From Saccharothrix obliqua (GTDB lineage Bacteria; Actinomycetota; Actinomycetes; Mycobacteriales; Pseudonocardiaceae), in contig NZ_JAHXGQ010000004.1 of assembly GCF_019375475.1 (NCBI RefSeq), positions 372,001 to 436,000 on the forward strand: 64,000 bases of DNA, read 5' to 3'. The notes beneath the pieces are model-generated. The model had not been told where the DNA came from, searched no databases, and was given only the letters and a program-made list of their open reading frames with translations. Numbering within the stretch: the first letter of the stretch is position 1; each line of letters opens with the position of its first letter. Below are positions 7,506 to 15,668 of this stretch, piece by piece. The position numbers were made by a program, and so were the translations under genes.

Positions 7506-9338
7506 TCACGACAGGCGCAGTTCCGGCGAGTACAGGTCGAGCCAGTGGTAGAAGTCGAGCACGCGGTCCAGGCCGACCCGCACCCCACCGTCCATGGCGG
7601 TCGGGTCGAGCGCCACCACCCGCTCCACCCACGCCCGGTCCACGAGGTCGAACACGCGGTTCCCCGGCTCGGCGAGGACTTCCTTCGCCTGCTGCTGCAA
7701 CGCCGCCGCGTACCCGGGGTCCTGGGTGGACGGGTACGGGCTCTTCACCCGGTCCCGCACGGACGCGGGCAGCACGTGCGCCGTCGCGTGCCGCAGCAGG
7801 CTCTTCTCCCTGCCGTCGAACGCCTTCAGCGACCAGGGCGCGTTGTACACGTACTCGACCAACCGGTGATCGCAGAACGGCACCCGCACCTCCAGCCCGA
7901 CCGCCATGGAGGCGCGGTCCTTGCGGTCCAACAACATCCGCACGAACCGGGTCAGGTGGAGGTGGGACACGACCCGCATCCTGGCCTCCCGCGCGGACTC
8001 CCCGTCCAGCGGCTCGACCTCGGCGACGGCGGACCGGTACTGGTCGCCCACGTACTCGGACAACCGCAACCGCCGCAGCAGGTCGGGCTCGATCATGGCG
8101 GGCCGGTCGTCGGTCAGCGCGGTGCGGAACGCCAACCACGGGAACGTGTCCGCGTTGACCGCCGCCTCGTCGTGGAACCAGCGGTAGCCGCCGAACACCT
8201 CGTCGGCCGACTCGCCGGACAACGCGACCGTCGACTCCTCCCGGATCGCCTTGAACAACAGGTACAGCGAGGTGTCCATATCGCCTTGCCCGACCGGGAT
8301 GTCGCGCGCGGTGAGCATGGCACGGCGCACCGCCGGGTCGGTCAGCGCGGCCGGGTCGAGCACCACGTCCCGGTGCTCCGAACCGACCAGCCGGACGACG
8401 TCGCGCACGTACGGCGAATCCGGGGTGTCACGCATCTCGTCGGGCCGGAAGTTCTCCTCCTGGCCGAGGAAGTCGACCGAGAACGTCCGCAGCCGCTCGT
8501 CGAGGTGCGCGGCGGCGAGACCGGTGACCGCACTGGAATCGAGACCACCGGACAGCAGCACGCACCGCGGCACGTCGGCCACCAACTGCCGGTGCACGGT
8601 GTCGGTCAACAGCTCGCGCACCCGCGCGACGGTGGTCTCCCGGTCGTCGGTGTGCGGCCGGGCTTCGAGCTTCCAGTAGGTGCGGGCGCGGATGCCGTCG
8701 CGGGTCACCGTGACGACCGTCCCCGGCAACACCTCCACGATGTCCTTCCACAACGACCAGCCGGGCCGCTTGGTGAACGCCAGGAGTTCGCGCAGGCCGT
8801 CCGCGTCCACGACGCGCGACGCCATCGGGTTGGCCAGGACGGCTTTGGGCTCCGACCCGAACAGCACGCCGTCGGGTGTCCGGTGGTAGTAGAACGGCTT
8901 GACGCCCATCCGGTCCCGGACCATGACCAGCTTCTCGTCGCGCTCGTCCCAGATGGCGAACGCGTACATGCCGTTGAGGTGGTCGACCACGGCATCGCCC
9001 CACTGGAGGTAGCCGCGCAGCACGACCTCGGTGTCGCTGTCGGTTTCCCAGACGTGGCCGAGCCGGGTCAGCTCCTCCCTCAGCTCGGTGAAGTTGTAGG
9101 TCTCACCGCTGTAGACCAGGGACACGTCGCCGCCGGCGGTGCGGACGGACATCGGCTGCCGGCCGCCGGGCAGGTCGATGATCGCCAGCCGCCGATGTCC
9201 CAGCGCCACGTGGGGTCGCACCCACGTGCCGACGTCGTCCGGTCCTCGGCACGCCATGGTCCGCGTCATGGCGTCGACGACGTCCTGTCTGCGCGTCAGG
9301 TCGGTGTCGTAGGAGACCCACCCGGTGATACCGCACAT
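7506..9338 (-). CDS. asnB: Asparagine synthase (glutamine-hydrolysing), class II
   Basis: A 610-residue enzyme that transfers glutamine amide nitrogen to an aspartate-like carboxylate using ATP. The start is fixed at ATG 9338 because Cys2 of MCGITGW must be the N-terminal nucleophile; an in-frame start 22 codons upstream would bury it. The glutaminase domain (about 1-210) has RGPDDVG and GHRRLAIIDL; the synthetase domain carries the PP-loop LLSGGLDSSAVTG and SGESADEVFGGY. It is a stand-alone gene, so housekeeping asparagine synthesis is likely, but actinomycete paralogues also amidate cell-wall precursors or natural products, and sequence alone does not separate these. Confidence 0.92.
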   Translation of the reverse strand: MCGITGWVSYDTDLTRRQDVVDAMTRTMACRGPDDVGTWVRPHVALGHRRLAIIDLPGGRQPMSVRTAGGDVSLVYSGETYNFTELREELTRLGHVWETDSDTEVVLRGYLQWGDAVVDHLNGMYAFAIWDERDEKLVMVRDRMGVKPFYYHRTPDGVLFGSEPKAVLANPMASRVVDADGLRELLAFTKRPGWSLWKDIVEVLPGTVVTVTRDGIRARTYWKLEARPHTDDRETTVARVRELLTDTVHRQLVADVPRCVLLSGGLDSSAVTGLAAAHLDERLRTFSVDFLGQEENFRPDEMRDTPDSPYVRDVVRLVGSEHRDVVLDPAALTDPAVRRAMLTARDIPVGQGDMDTSLYLLFKAIREESTVALSGESADEVFGGYRWFHDEAAVNADTFPWLAFRTALTDDRPAMIEPDLLRRLRLSEYVGDQYRSAVAEVEPLDGESAREARMRVVSHLHLTRFVRMLLDRKDRASMAVGLEVRVPFCDHRLVEYVYNAPWSLKAFDGREKSLLRHATAHVLPASVRDRVKSPYPSTQDPGYAAALQQQAKEVLAEPGNRVFDLVDRAWVERVVALDPTAMDGGVRVGLDRVLDFYHWLDLYSPELRLS

Positions 9339-9506
9339 GCCCGCCCCCAAAAACTGCTTAGCAAGCACAACTATTGGCATCCCAGATGAAACACCCCGAC
9401 CCACCCGTTTGTCTGCCCGAAATGCACGCTCCGTCCATGTCCAATCACGGAGTGTCTAATAGATCACGATCCGGTGCACACCGAGGAGTGGATCAGCTAC
9501 CCTGCG

Positions 9507-10568
9507 TCAGATCTGCGGACCGGTCACCACGTCGGCCACCACGCAGACCACGTTGTCCGGCCCGCCGCGTTCGTTGGCCGACTCGACCAGCCGCTCCACC
9601 GCGTCCTCCGGCTCGACCACCTCGCGCAGCACCGCGGCCAGTTCCTCCCGCGGCACCACGGTGTGCAGGCCGTCGGTGCACAGCAGGTACCGGTCGCCGG
9701 GCAACGCGTCGTGCAGCGCCAGGTCCGGCCGCACGTCGCGGCCGTTCAACGCACGCACCAGCAACGACCGCCGCGGGTGGCTCACCGCCTCCTCCTCGGT
9801 CAACCGACCCTCGTCCACCAGGCTCTGCACCGCGGTGTGGTCGTGGGTGATGCGGAACAGCTCGCCGCCACGCAGCAGGTACACCCGCGCGTCGCCGACG
9901 TGCACCAGGCCCAGCCGGGAACCGGACAGCACCAGGGCGGTCAACGTCGTGCCGCTGCACCCGTCGTCCCGGTTCGCCGCGACGACGTCGGCCACCGCCG
10001 TCCCGGCCCGGTGCACGGCGTCCGCGAGCGCGTTGAGCAGCTCGCCCGCCGGGATCACGCCGTCCAGGGCGCTCAAGGCGTCGATCGCCGACGCGCTCGC
10101 GGGTTCGCCCCGCGAGCCGAAGCCGTCCGCCACGGCGAGCAGCCGGTCACCCGCGTAACCGCGGTCCTGGTTCGACTCGCGGACCAGACCGCGGTCGGTG
10201 CGCAGCGCGTAGCGCAAAGCAAGCGTCATGGTGGTGTTCTCCCGTTCGGAGAGCTGTGCCACGAGGAAGGAGGCGAGGTCGCGGCGCGTGGCGGTGTCCG
10301 CCTCCACGCCCGCCCAGTAGGCCCGCACCTCGGCCGCGGCGTCCGCGCGGGACAACGCGCACACCTGCCGGATGCGGGCCAGCGGCATCCCCAGCCGGCG
10401 CAGCCACGCCACCAGGCGTGCCTGGTCGAGCTGAGCGGGCGAGTAGAACCGGTACCCGGACCGCGGATCGGTCCGGGCGGGCGTCAGCAGGCCGAGTTCG
10501 TCGTAGAGCCGCAACGCCTTGGGCGTCAACCTGGACGCCCGCGCGAACTCGCCGATGGTCAGCTCCAC
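9507..10568 (-). CDS. MerR-type DNA-binding domain fused to PP2C phosphatase
   Basis: A 353-residue fusion. Residues 1-70 form a MerR helix-turn-helix and wing (LTIGEFARASRLTPKALRLY, then LGLLTPARTDPRSGYRFY); a helical linker follows. From about residue 115 a PP2C-type Ser/Thr phosphatase carries the metal-binding motifs ESNQDRGY, VADGFGS, GCSGTTLTA, VGDARVYLLR, CTDGL and GPDNVV. GTG 10568 sits behind a purine-rich GGGGGAGGGG. The arrangement implies that DNA binding is coupled to dephosphorylation, perhaps of a Ser/Thr kinase substrate or of itself. No kinase is adjacent, so the partner is unknown. Fusions of this kind occur in other actinobacteria. Confidence 0.9.
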   Translation of the reverse strand: MELTIGEFARASRLTPKALRLYDELGLLTPARTDPRSGYRFYSPAQLDQARLVAWLRRLGMPLARIRQVCALSRADAAAEVRAYWAGVEADTATRRDLASFLVAQLSERENTTMTLALRYALRTDRGLVRESNQDRGYAGDRLLAVADGFGSRGEPASASAIDALSALDGVIPAGELLNALADAVHRAGTAVADVVAANRDDGCSGTTLTALVLSGSRLGLVHVGDARVYLLRGGELFRITHDHTAVQSLVDEGRLTEEEAVSHPRRSLLVRALNGRDVRPDLALHDALPGDRYLLCTDGLHTVVPREELAAVLREVVEPEDAVERLVESANERGGPDNVVCVVADVVTGPQI

Positions 10569-10586
10569 GACCCCACCCCTCCCCCG

Positions 10587-10604
10587 CCGGGCGGGACCGC
10601 CCGG
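10587..10604 (-). terminator. Hairpin at the end of the amidohydrolase operon
   Basis: CCGGGCG and CGCCCGG pair around a GGAC loop, between the M20 stop (10639) and the next gene start (10568). It is short but correctly placed to end the minus-strand catabolic operon. Confidence 0.5.
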
Positions 10605-10638
10605 TGCCACCACCGTGCGGCCTGCCCCCGGGTCAAGG

Positions 10639-11883
10639 TCAAACCGGCAGCCAGGCGCGGGCCGCCGACACCAGCGCCGCCACGCCGACGTCCAGCGTCG
10701 GGCTGATCACCGGCGCGTACTTCGGGGAGTGGTTGGCGGGCAGCACGGCCGCCAGCTCGCGCAGCGTGCCGGGCGTGCCCGCGCCCGCGAACGCCGCCGG
10801 GTCCGCGCCGCCGAGCAGCCAGTACACCAGCGGCACGCCCGCCGCGGTCGCGAACACGCCCACGTCCTCGCTGCCGGTCACCTGGCCGGGGTCGACCACG
10901 CGGGCGACCCCGGCCAGCGCCGCCCCCGTGCGGGCCGCCGCGTCCGGGTCGTTGCGCACGGCCGGGTAACCGGTCAGCCGCACGATCTCCGGTTCGCGAG
11001 CGGCGCCGGACGCCGCCGCCTCCGCCCGCACGACCCGCTCGACCGCCGCGAGCACCCGTTCCCGCACGGCCGGCTCGTAGGTGCGCACGCTGAGCAGCAG
11101 CTCCGCCTCGTCCGGGATGATGTTGGCGACCGTGCCCGCGCGGATCGCGCCGACCGTCACCACGGCCGTGTCCAGGCCCGACACCTCGCGCGACACCACG
11201 GTTTGCAGCCGCAGCACGGTCGCCGCCGCCATCACCACCGGGTCCACCGCCGACTCCGGGCGCGAACCGTGGCCACCCTCCCCGTACAGCGTCACCCGAA
11301 GCGTGTCGGCCGCCGCGAACGCCGGACCGGGCCGCAGCCCGATCATCCCGGCCGGCAGCGGGGCCACGTGCTGGCCAAGCACCACGTCCGGGGTGCCGAA
11401 CCGCTCGAACAGGCCGTCGTCGACCATGCCCTGCGCGCCACCGCCCAGCTCCTCGGCCGGCTGGAAGACGGCGAGCACCGCGCCCCGCCACGTGTCGCGG
11501 GTCGCCGCGAGTTCCCGCGCCGCGCCGACCAGGCACGTGACGTGCACGTCGTGACCGCACGCGTGCGCCACCGGCACCCGCTCGCCGTCGCGGTCGGCGG
11601 TGGCGGTGCTCGCGTAGGGCAGGCCGGTCCGCTCGGCCATCGGCAGGCCGTCCATGTCGGCCCGCAGCAGGGCGGTGGGCCCGTCGCCGTTGCGCAGCAC
11701 GCCCACGACGCCGGTGACACCCACCCCCTCCGCGGTCTCGAAGCCCGCGGCGCGCAGCTCGCGCGCGGCGATGGCCGCGGTGCGCGTCTCGGCGAACCCG
11801 AGTTCGGGGTGCTGGTGGAGGTCGCGGTACAGGTCGGCGAGGTTCACGGCGATCACTATCAGCGGGATCGGCCGAGCGGGCAA
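10639..11883 (-). CDS. M20-family amidohydrolase (hippurate hydrolase/aminoacylase-like)
   Basis: A 414-residue metallo-amidohydrolase of the M20D group, which cleaves N-acyl amino acids and aryl-amide conjugates. Visible signatures are LHQHPELGF, ADMDGLPM, HACGHDVH (with the metal-bridging Cys and His), FQPAEELGGGA and a C-terminal NHSPKYAP. TTG 11883 is used because GAGGT lies upstream at proper spacing; GTG 11856 is possible. It follows the nitrilase by nine bases, so it is the last gene of the salicylate operon. That context suggests release of salicylate or a similar aryl acid from an amino-acid conjugate such as salicyluric acid (inference). Confidence 0.88.
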   Translation of the reverse strand: MPARPIPLIVIAVNLADLYRDLHQHPELGFAETRTAAIAARELRAAGFETAEGVGVTGVVGVLRNGDGPTALLRADMDGLPMAERTGLPYASTATADRDGERVPVAHACGHDVHVTCLVGAARELAATRDTWRGAVLAVFQPAEELGGGAQGMVDDGLFERFGTPDVVLGQHVAPLPAGMIGLRPGPAFAAADTLRVTLYGEGGHGSRPESAVDPVVMAAATVLRLQTVVSREVSGLDTAVVTVGAIRAGTVANIIPDEAELLLSVRTYEPAVRERVLAAVERVVRAEAAASGAAREPEIVRLTGYPAVRNDPDAAARTGAALAGVARVVDPGQVTGSEDVGVFATAAGVPLVYWLLGGADPAAFAGAGTPGTLRELAAVLPANHSPKYAPVISPTLDVGVAALVSAARAWLPV

Positions 11884-11892
11884 CAGCGGACC

Positions 11893-12900
11893 TCAACCGC
11901 CGTTCGGCGACCACGGGCCGACGACCGGGTCGGGCACGTCGTCCGGCTCGCGGACCAGGGGTGTGGTGGGTGCCGTGTGGTGGTGCAGGCGGAACACGTC
12001 GAACCGGTTGTAGTGGCCGATGATGTCGTGCATCTGCTTGGGCTGGATGCAGCGCGCGAGGTCGACCTCCGCGAAGACGACGCCGTCCACGTCCACCAGC
12101 GGTTCGGTGACCGGGTTGCCGTCCGGGCCGAAGATCCCGGACAACGCGGAACGCGGCCGGCGCATCCGCCGCGCGACCTCCTCGTCCCCCGCCGCCGCGA
12201 CCTCCACCATCTCGTCGGTGATGGTGGAGCAGGACACGACCGAGAACAGCTTGCCCTCGAACGCGTGCGCGGCCGAGCGGATCGCGATGGCCTGCGCCAT
12301 GTCGTAGTCGGCGGGCGCCACGGGCAGCGCGGCGTAGTTCGCGGCGTGCACCAGTTCTCCCTGTGCCAGCAACGAGAACCGGGCGAGCGTGTTGGTGTTC
12401 TCGCCGCACGCCAGCACACCGAGCGGGCCGACCGGAGTGCGGTGCACAAGGACCGTGCTGCCGTCGCCCGGTGTCCAGGTGAGCTTTTCCGCCCACGTCG
12501 GCATGAGCTTGCGGTGCAGGCCGATCACCGAGCCGTCCGGCCCGATGGTCAGGACGCTGTTGTAGAGCACGCCCAAGCTGTGCTTGCCGCGCTCGTTCAC
12601 GCCGATGACGACCGTGACGCCGGTGGTCGCCGCAGCGGCGCGCAGCACGTCCACGTGTGGTCCCGGGACGTCCACCGAGGCCCGGTAGAGGCGTTCGTAC
12701 AGCGCGGAACCGGCGACGGGGCTCATCGTCCAGTTCCAGTACGGGTAGCCGGCGACGAACACCTCCGGGAACACCACCAGCGACGCGCCGCGGTCGGCGG
12801 CCTCGTGGATGATCGACGCGGCCTTGGCGACGGTGGCCGCGGGGTCGAGGTAGACCGGCGACGCCTGCACGGCGGCGGCGGTGAAGCGCGGGAAGTCCAC
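11893..12900 (-). CDS. Nitrilase (aliphatic/arylacetonitrilase type)
   Basis: A 335-residue carbon-nitrogen hydrolase that converts nitriles to acids and ammonia. The catalytic Glu-Lys-Cys triad is in VVFPEVFVAGYP (Glu), HRKLMP (Lys) and LACGENTN (Cys); CGEN followed by a long C-terminal region is typical of branch 1 nitrilases rather than amidases. GTG 12900 follows AGGAG at five bases and is only eight bases after the hydroxylase stop. Being inside the salicyl-CoA operon, its substrate may be an aryl nitrile that gives salicylate or a related acid (inference). Confidence 0.9.
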   Translation of the reverse strand: MDFPRFTAAAVQASPVYLDPAATVAKAASIIHEAADRGASLVVFPEVFVAGYPYWNWTMSPVAGSALYERLYRASVDVPGPHVDVLRAAAATTGVTVVIGVNERGKHSLGVLYNSVLTIGPDGSVIGLHRKLMPTWAEKLTWTPGDGSTVLVHRTPVGPLGVLACGENTNTLARFSLLAQGELVHAANYAALPVAPADYDMAQAIAIRSAAHAFEGKLFSVVSCSTITDEMVEVAAAGDEEVARRMRRPRSALSGIFGPDGNPVTEPLVDVDGVVFAEVDLARCIQPKQMHDIIGHYNRFDVFRLHHHTAPTTPLVREPDDVPDPVVGPWSPNGG

Positions 12901-12908
12901 GATCGCTC

Positions 12909-15164
12909 CTATGGCCGGTGCGTGGCCGGTGGTCGTACCCGGCCGGCGGCGTGGAACGCGGGCCAGTGCGCGCCCGGACCGGTGTAGCCGAGGTCGGCGG
13001 CGGCGTGCAGCGCCCACGCCGGGTCGTGCAGCTGGGCGCGACCGACGGCGACCAGGTCCGCGCGACCGGCGAGCAACACGGAGTTGGCGTCGTCGTGGCC
13101 GGAGATCCCGCCCACCGCGATCGTCGGCACGCCGGTCGCCGACCGGACGCGTGCCGCGAACGGGGTCTGGTAGCCACGCCCGCGGGCCGGGCGCTCGTGC
13201 CGCACGACCTCGCCGCTGGACACGTCGACCGCGTCCACGCCGTGCTCGGCGAACGCCGCGGCGATCCGGACGGCGTCCTCGACGGTCGTGCCGCCGGGCG
13301 CCCAGTCGACCGCGGAGATCCGCGCCAGCAGCGGTTTCCGCCAGACCGCGCGGACGGCGTCGAGCACCAGCAGCGGGAACCGCAGGCGGCCCGCGAGGTC
13401 GCCGCCGCAGCGGTCGGCGCGGTGGTTGGTCAGCGGTGACAGGAACTGCGACAGCAGGAAGCCGTGCCCCGCTTGGACTTCCAGCACGTCGAAACCGGCG
13501 GCGTCGGCGCGGGCCGCCGCGGCGGCGAAGTCCTCGGCCAACGCGGTCAGCTCGGACGCGGTCAGCTCGCGTGGCACGGGCAGGCCCCGGTACGCGACCG
13601 GAGACGGCGCGACGGTCGGCCACCCGCCCGGCAGCGGGCGGCCCAGCGGTCCCCCGTCCGGGACGCCGGTCGCGCCCTTGCGGCCGGCGTGGTTGAGCTG
13701 CACGCCGATCGCCGAGCCGGTGTTGCGGTGCACGAGGTCCGTGATGCGCCGCCACGCGGCCACGTGCTCGTCCGCGTAGAGGCCGGGGCACGCCGGTGTG
13801 ACGCGGCCGTGGGCGCTGACCGCGGTCATGCCGGTGAGCACCAGCCCGCTGCCGCCCACGGCCTTGCCGGTCAGGTGCAGCAGTTCCGCGTCGCCCGGCA
13901 CGCCGTCCACCGCCCCGTACACCGCGACGGGCGCGGTCACCACCCGGTTGCGCAGCTCCAGCCCGCCGAGCCGGAACGGCTGGAACAGCGGCGGCCCGGG
14001 TGCGCCCCGCCCGGCGGCGAACCAGCGGTCCAGGGCGGCGACGTGGGCCGGGTCGCGTCGGCGCAGGTTGTCGTAGGTGACGCGGCGGCTGCGGGTGAGC
14101 AGGTTGAACGCGAACTGCTCCGGTTCCTGGCCCACGGCGTGCTCGATGTCCTCGAACCACTCCAGGCTGGCCTGCGCCGCGCGTTGGGTGGACTCGACCA
14201 CGGGTCGGCGTTCGGCCTCGTACCGGTCGAGGGCCGTGCGCAGGTCGGTGAGGTCGCCGAGCGCGGCGGCGAGCGCCGCCGCGTCCTCCATCGCGAGCTT
14301 GGTGCCGGAGCCGATGGAGAAGTGGGCGGTGTGGGCGGCGTCGCCGAGCAGCACCACGTTGCCGTGCCGCCAGGTCGCGTTGCGGACGGTGGTGAACCGG
14401 ACCCACCGGGAGTTGTTCGTCAGCAGGCGGTCGCCGCCCAGGTGGTCGGCCAGCAGCTCCGCGCACCGGGCCACGCCCGCGTCGTCGCTGCGGCCCGGCG
14501 GCGGGTCGGCGGCGGCACCGGCGAAACCGGCGGCGCGCCAGACCCGTTCGGTCAGCTCGACGATGAACGTGCTGCGGTCGGCGCGGAACGGGTAGGCGTG
14601 CACCTGGACCGGCCCGAACCGGGTCTCGTGCACGATGAACGTGAAGGCGGGCAGCGCGCGGTCGAGGGCGAGCCACATGTACCGGCAGCCGCGTTCGTCC
14701 AGGGACGGCCGGAACACGTCGGCGTGCTTGGCGCGGATCGCCGAGTGCACCCCGTCCGCCGCCACCACCAGGTCGTGGTCGCGCCGCAGCCGGTCCACGT
14801 CGGGCGCGACCGCGGCGAACCGCAGGTCGACGCCGAGCCCGGCGCAGCGGTCCTGGAGCAGCCGCAGCAGCCGCTCGCGCTCGACGGCGGCGAAACCGTG
14901 CCCGCCGGAGGTCCGCACCGACCCGCGGTAGTGGACCTCGACATCGCTCCAGCGGACGAACTCCGCCTCCAGCGCGGCGGCCACCACCGGGTCCGCGCCG
15001 GTGATGCCGTCCACGGTCTCGTCGGAGAGCACGACGCCGAAACCGAACGTGTCGTCGGCGGCGTTGCGCTCCCACACGGTGATCTCGTGCGTCGAGTCGG
15101 ACTGCTTGGCCAACGCGGCGAAGTACAGCCCGCCCGGTCCGCCGCCGACGACCGCGATCCTCAC
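12909..15164 (-). CDS. Bifunctional salicylyl-CoA 5-hydroxylase / old-yellow-enzyme oxidoreductase
   Basis: A 751-residue natural fusion. Residues 1-375 are a flavin monooxygenase with a Rossmann motif VVGGGPGGLYFA and the FAD motif VVLLGDAAHTAHF. Residues from about 395 to the end are an old-yellow-enzyme flavoprotein (PLFQPFRLGGLELRNR; QLNHAGRKG; VQAGHGFLLSQFLSPLTNHR). Known relatives hydroxylate salicylyl-CoA to gentisyl-CoA, or 2-aminobenzoyl-CoA with ring reduction. The divergent gentisate dioxygenase favours the salicylyl-CoA reaction. GTG 15164 overlaps the thioesterase stop (GTGA). The role of the reductase half in a salicylate pathway is not settled, so an aminobenzoyl-CoA substrate remains possible. 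Confidence 0.9.
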   Translation of the reverse strand: MRIAVVGGGPGGLYFAALAKQSDSTHEITVWERNAADDTFGFGVVLSDETVDGITGADPVVAAALEAEFVRWSDVEVHYRGSVRTSGGHGFAAVERERLLRLLQDRCAGLGVDLRFAAVAPDVDRLRRDHDLVVAADGVHSAIRAKHADVFRPSLDERGCRYMWLALDRALPAFTFIVHETRFGPVQVHAYPFRADRSTFIVELTERVWRAAGFAGAAADPPPGRSDDAGVARCAELLADHLGGDRLLTNNSRWVRFTTVRNATWRHGNVVLLGDAAHTAHFSIGSGTKLAMEDAAALAAALGDLTDLRTALDRYEAERRPVVESTQRAAQASLEWFEDIEHAVGQEPEQFAFNLLTRSRRVTYDNLRRRDPAHVAALDRWFAAGRGAPGPPLFQPFRLGGLELRNRVVTAPVAVYGAVDGVPGDAELLHLTGKAVGGSGLVLTGMTAVSAHGRVTPACPGLYADEHVAAWRRITDLVHRNTGSAIGVQLNHAGRKGATGVPDGGPLGRPLPGGWPTVAPSPVAYRGLPVPRELTASELTALAEDFAAAAARADAAGFDVLEVQAGHGFLLSQFLSPLTNHRADRCGGDLAGRLRFPLLVLDAVRAVWRKPLLARISAVDWAPGGTTVEDAVRIAAAFAEHGVDAVDVSSGEVVRHERPARGRGYQTPFAARVRSATGVPTIAVGGISGHDDANSVLLAGRADLVAVGRAQLHDPAWALHAAADLGYTGPGAHWPAFHAAGRVRPPATHRP

Positions 15165-15568
15165 CGGCCACCCGCTCCCAGCAACGCCCGCACGTCGTCG
15201 GACCAGGGCGTCGCACCGGGCGCGTCGGGCTCGGCGTGCGCGACGACCAGCACGCCGTCGGCGGCCGGACCGGTGGCACCGCGCACGGCGAACTCGTAAC
15301 GCAGCGAGGTCCGGCCGAGGTCCACCACGCGCAGGCTGGTGCGCACGACCTCGCCGAACCGCAGGCGGCTCCGGTAGTTGACCTCGTGCCGGACCCGCGG
15401 GGTGCGGCCGAACAACCCGGCGAGCCCGAGGCCGCGCAGCAGTTCCGCCTCGGCCTGCTCCACCCAGCGCAGCACGGCGGAGTGGTGCTGGTGGCCGGCG
15501 GCGTCGGTGTCGTACCACTCGACGCGCCGTTCGATCGTCACCCCGGAACGGGGGTCGGGTGTCGCCAT
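15161..15568 (-). CDS. Acyl-CoA thioesterase, 4HBT family (probable gentisyl-CoA thioesterase)
   Basis: A 135-residue hot-dog-fold thioesterase with the 4-hydroxybenzoyl-CoA thioesterase signature VEWYDTDAAGHQHHSAVLRW (the catalytic Asp is in DTDAAGH). It is the first gene of the minus operon, with GGAGGAG upstream of ATG 15568, and overlaps the hydroxylase start by four bases. In the pathway it would release gentisate from gentisyl-CoA, linking the CoA-dependent hydroxylation to the ring-cleaving dioxygenase encoded divergently. The pathway step is inferred from context. Confidence 0.88.
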   Translation of the reverse strand: MATPDPRSGVTIERRVEWYDTDAAGHQHHSAVLRWVEQAEAELLRGLGLAGLFGRTPRVRHEVNYRSRLRFGEVVRTSLRVVDLGRTSLRYEFAVRGATGPAADGVLVVAHAEPDAPGATPWSDDVRALLGAGGR

Positions 15569-15587
15569 GACCGCTCCTCCCGCACTC

Positions 15588-15629
15588 TTGACACGGCGAA
15601 CGGTATTGCGAGATGTTGACGCTCGTCAA
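15588..15629 (+). promoter_or_regulatory. Promoter/operator of the gentisate operon
   Basis: A TTGACA (15588-15593) and, 17 bases later, a weak AGATGT -10-like hexamer precede a perfect palindrome TTGACG-CT-CGTCAA at 15616-15629. The palindrome would cover the -10/+1 region, where a repressor would block transcription. The same 100-base gap serves both divergent operons. The PaaX-family protein at 19360 is the only local candidate regulator. Confidence 0.55.
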
Positions 15630-15668
15630 GACAACGAAATATCGCGAGGGATGCGGCGAGGAGCTGCC

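Noticed and set aside
9282-9404. Longer asparagine synthase starting at 9404
   Set aside because: It would place 22 residues before the catalytic Cys, which must follow the initiator Met directly.
9339-9506. tRNA or small RNA in the gap between asparagine synthase and MerR-PP2C
   Set aside because: No cloverleaf or convincing stem-loop was seen; the gap probably contains only the asnB promoter.
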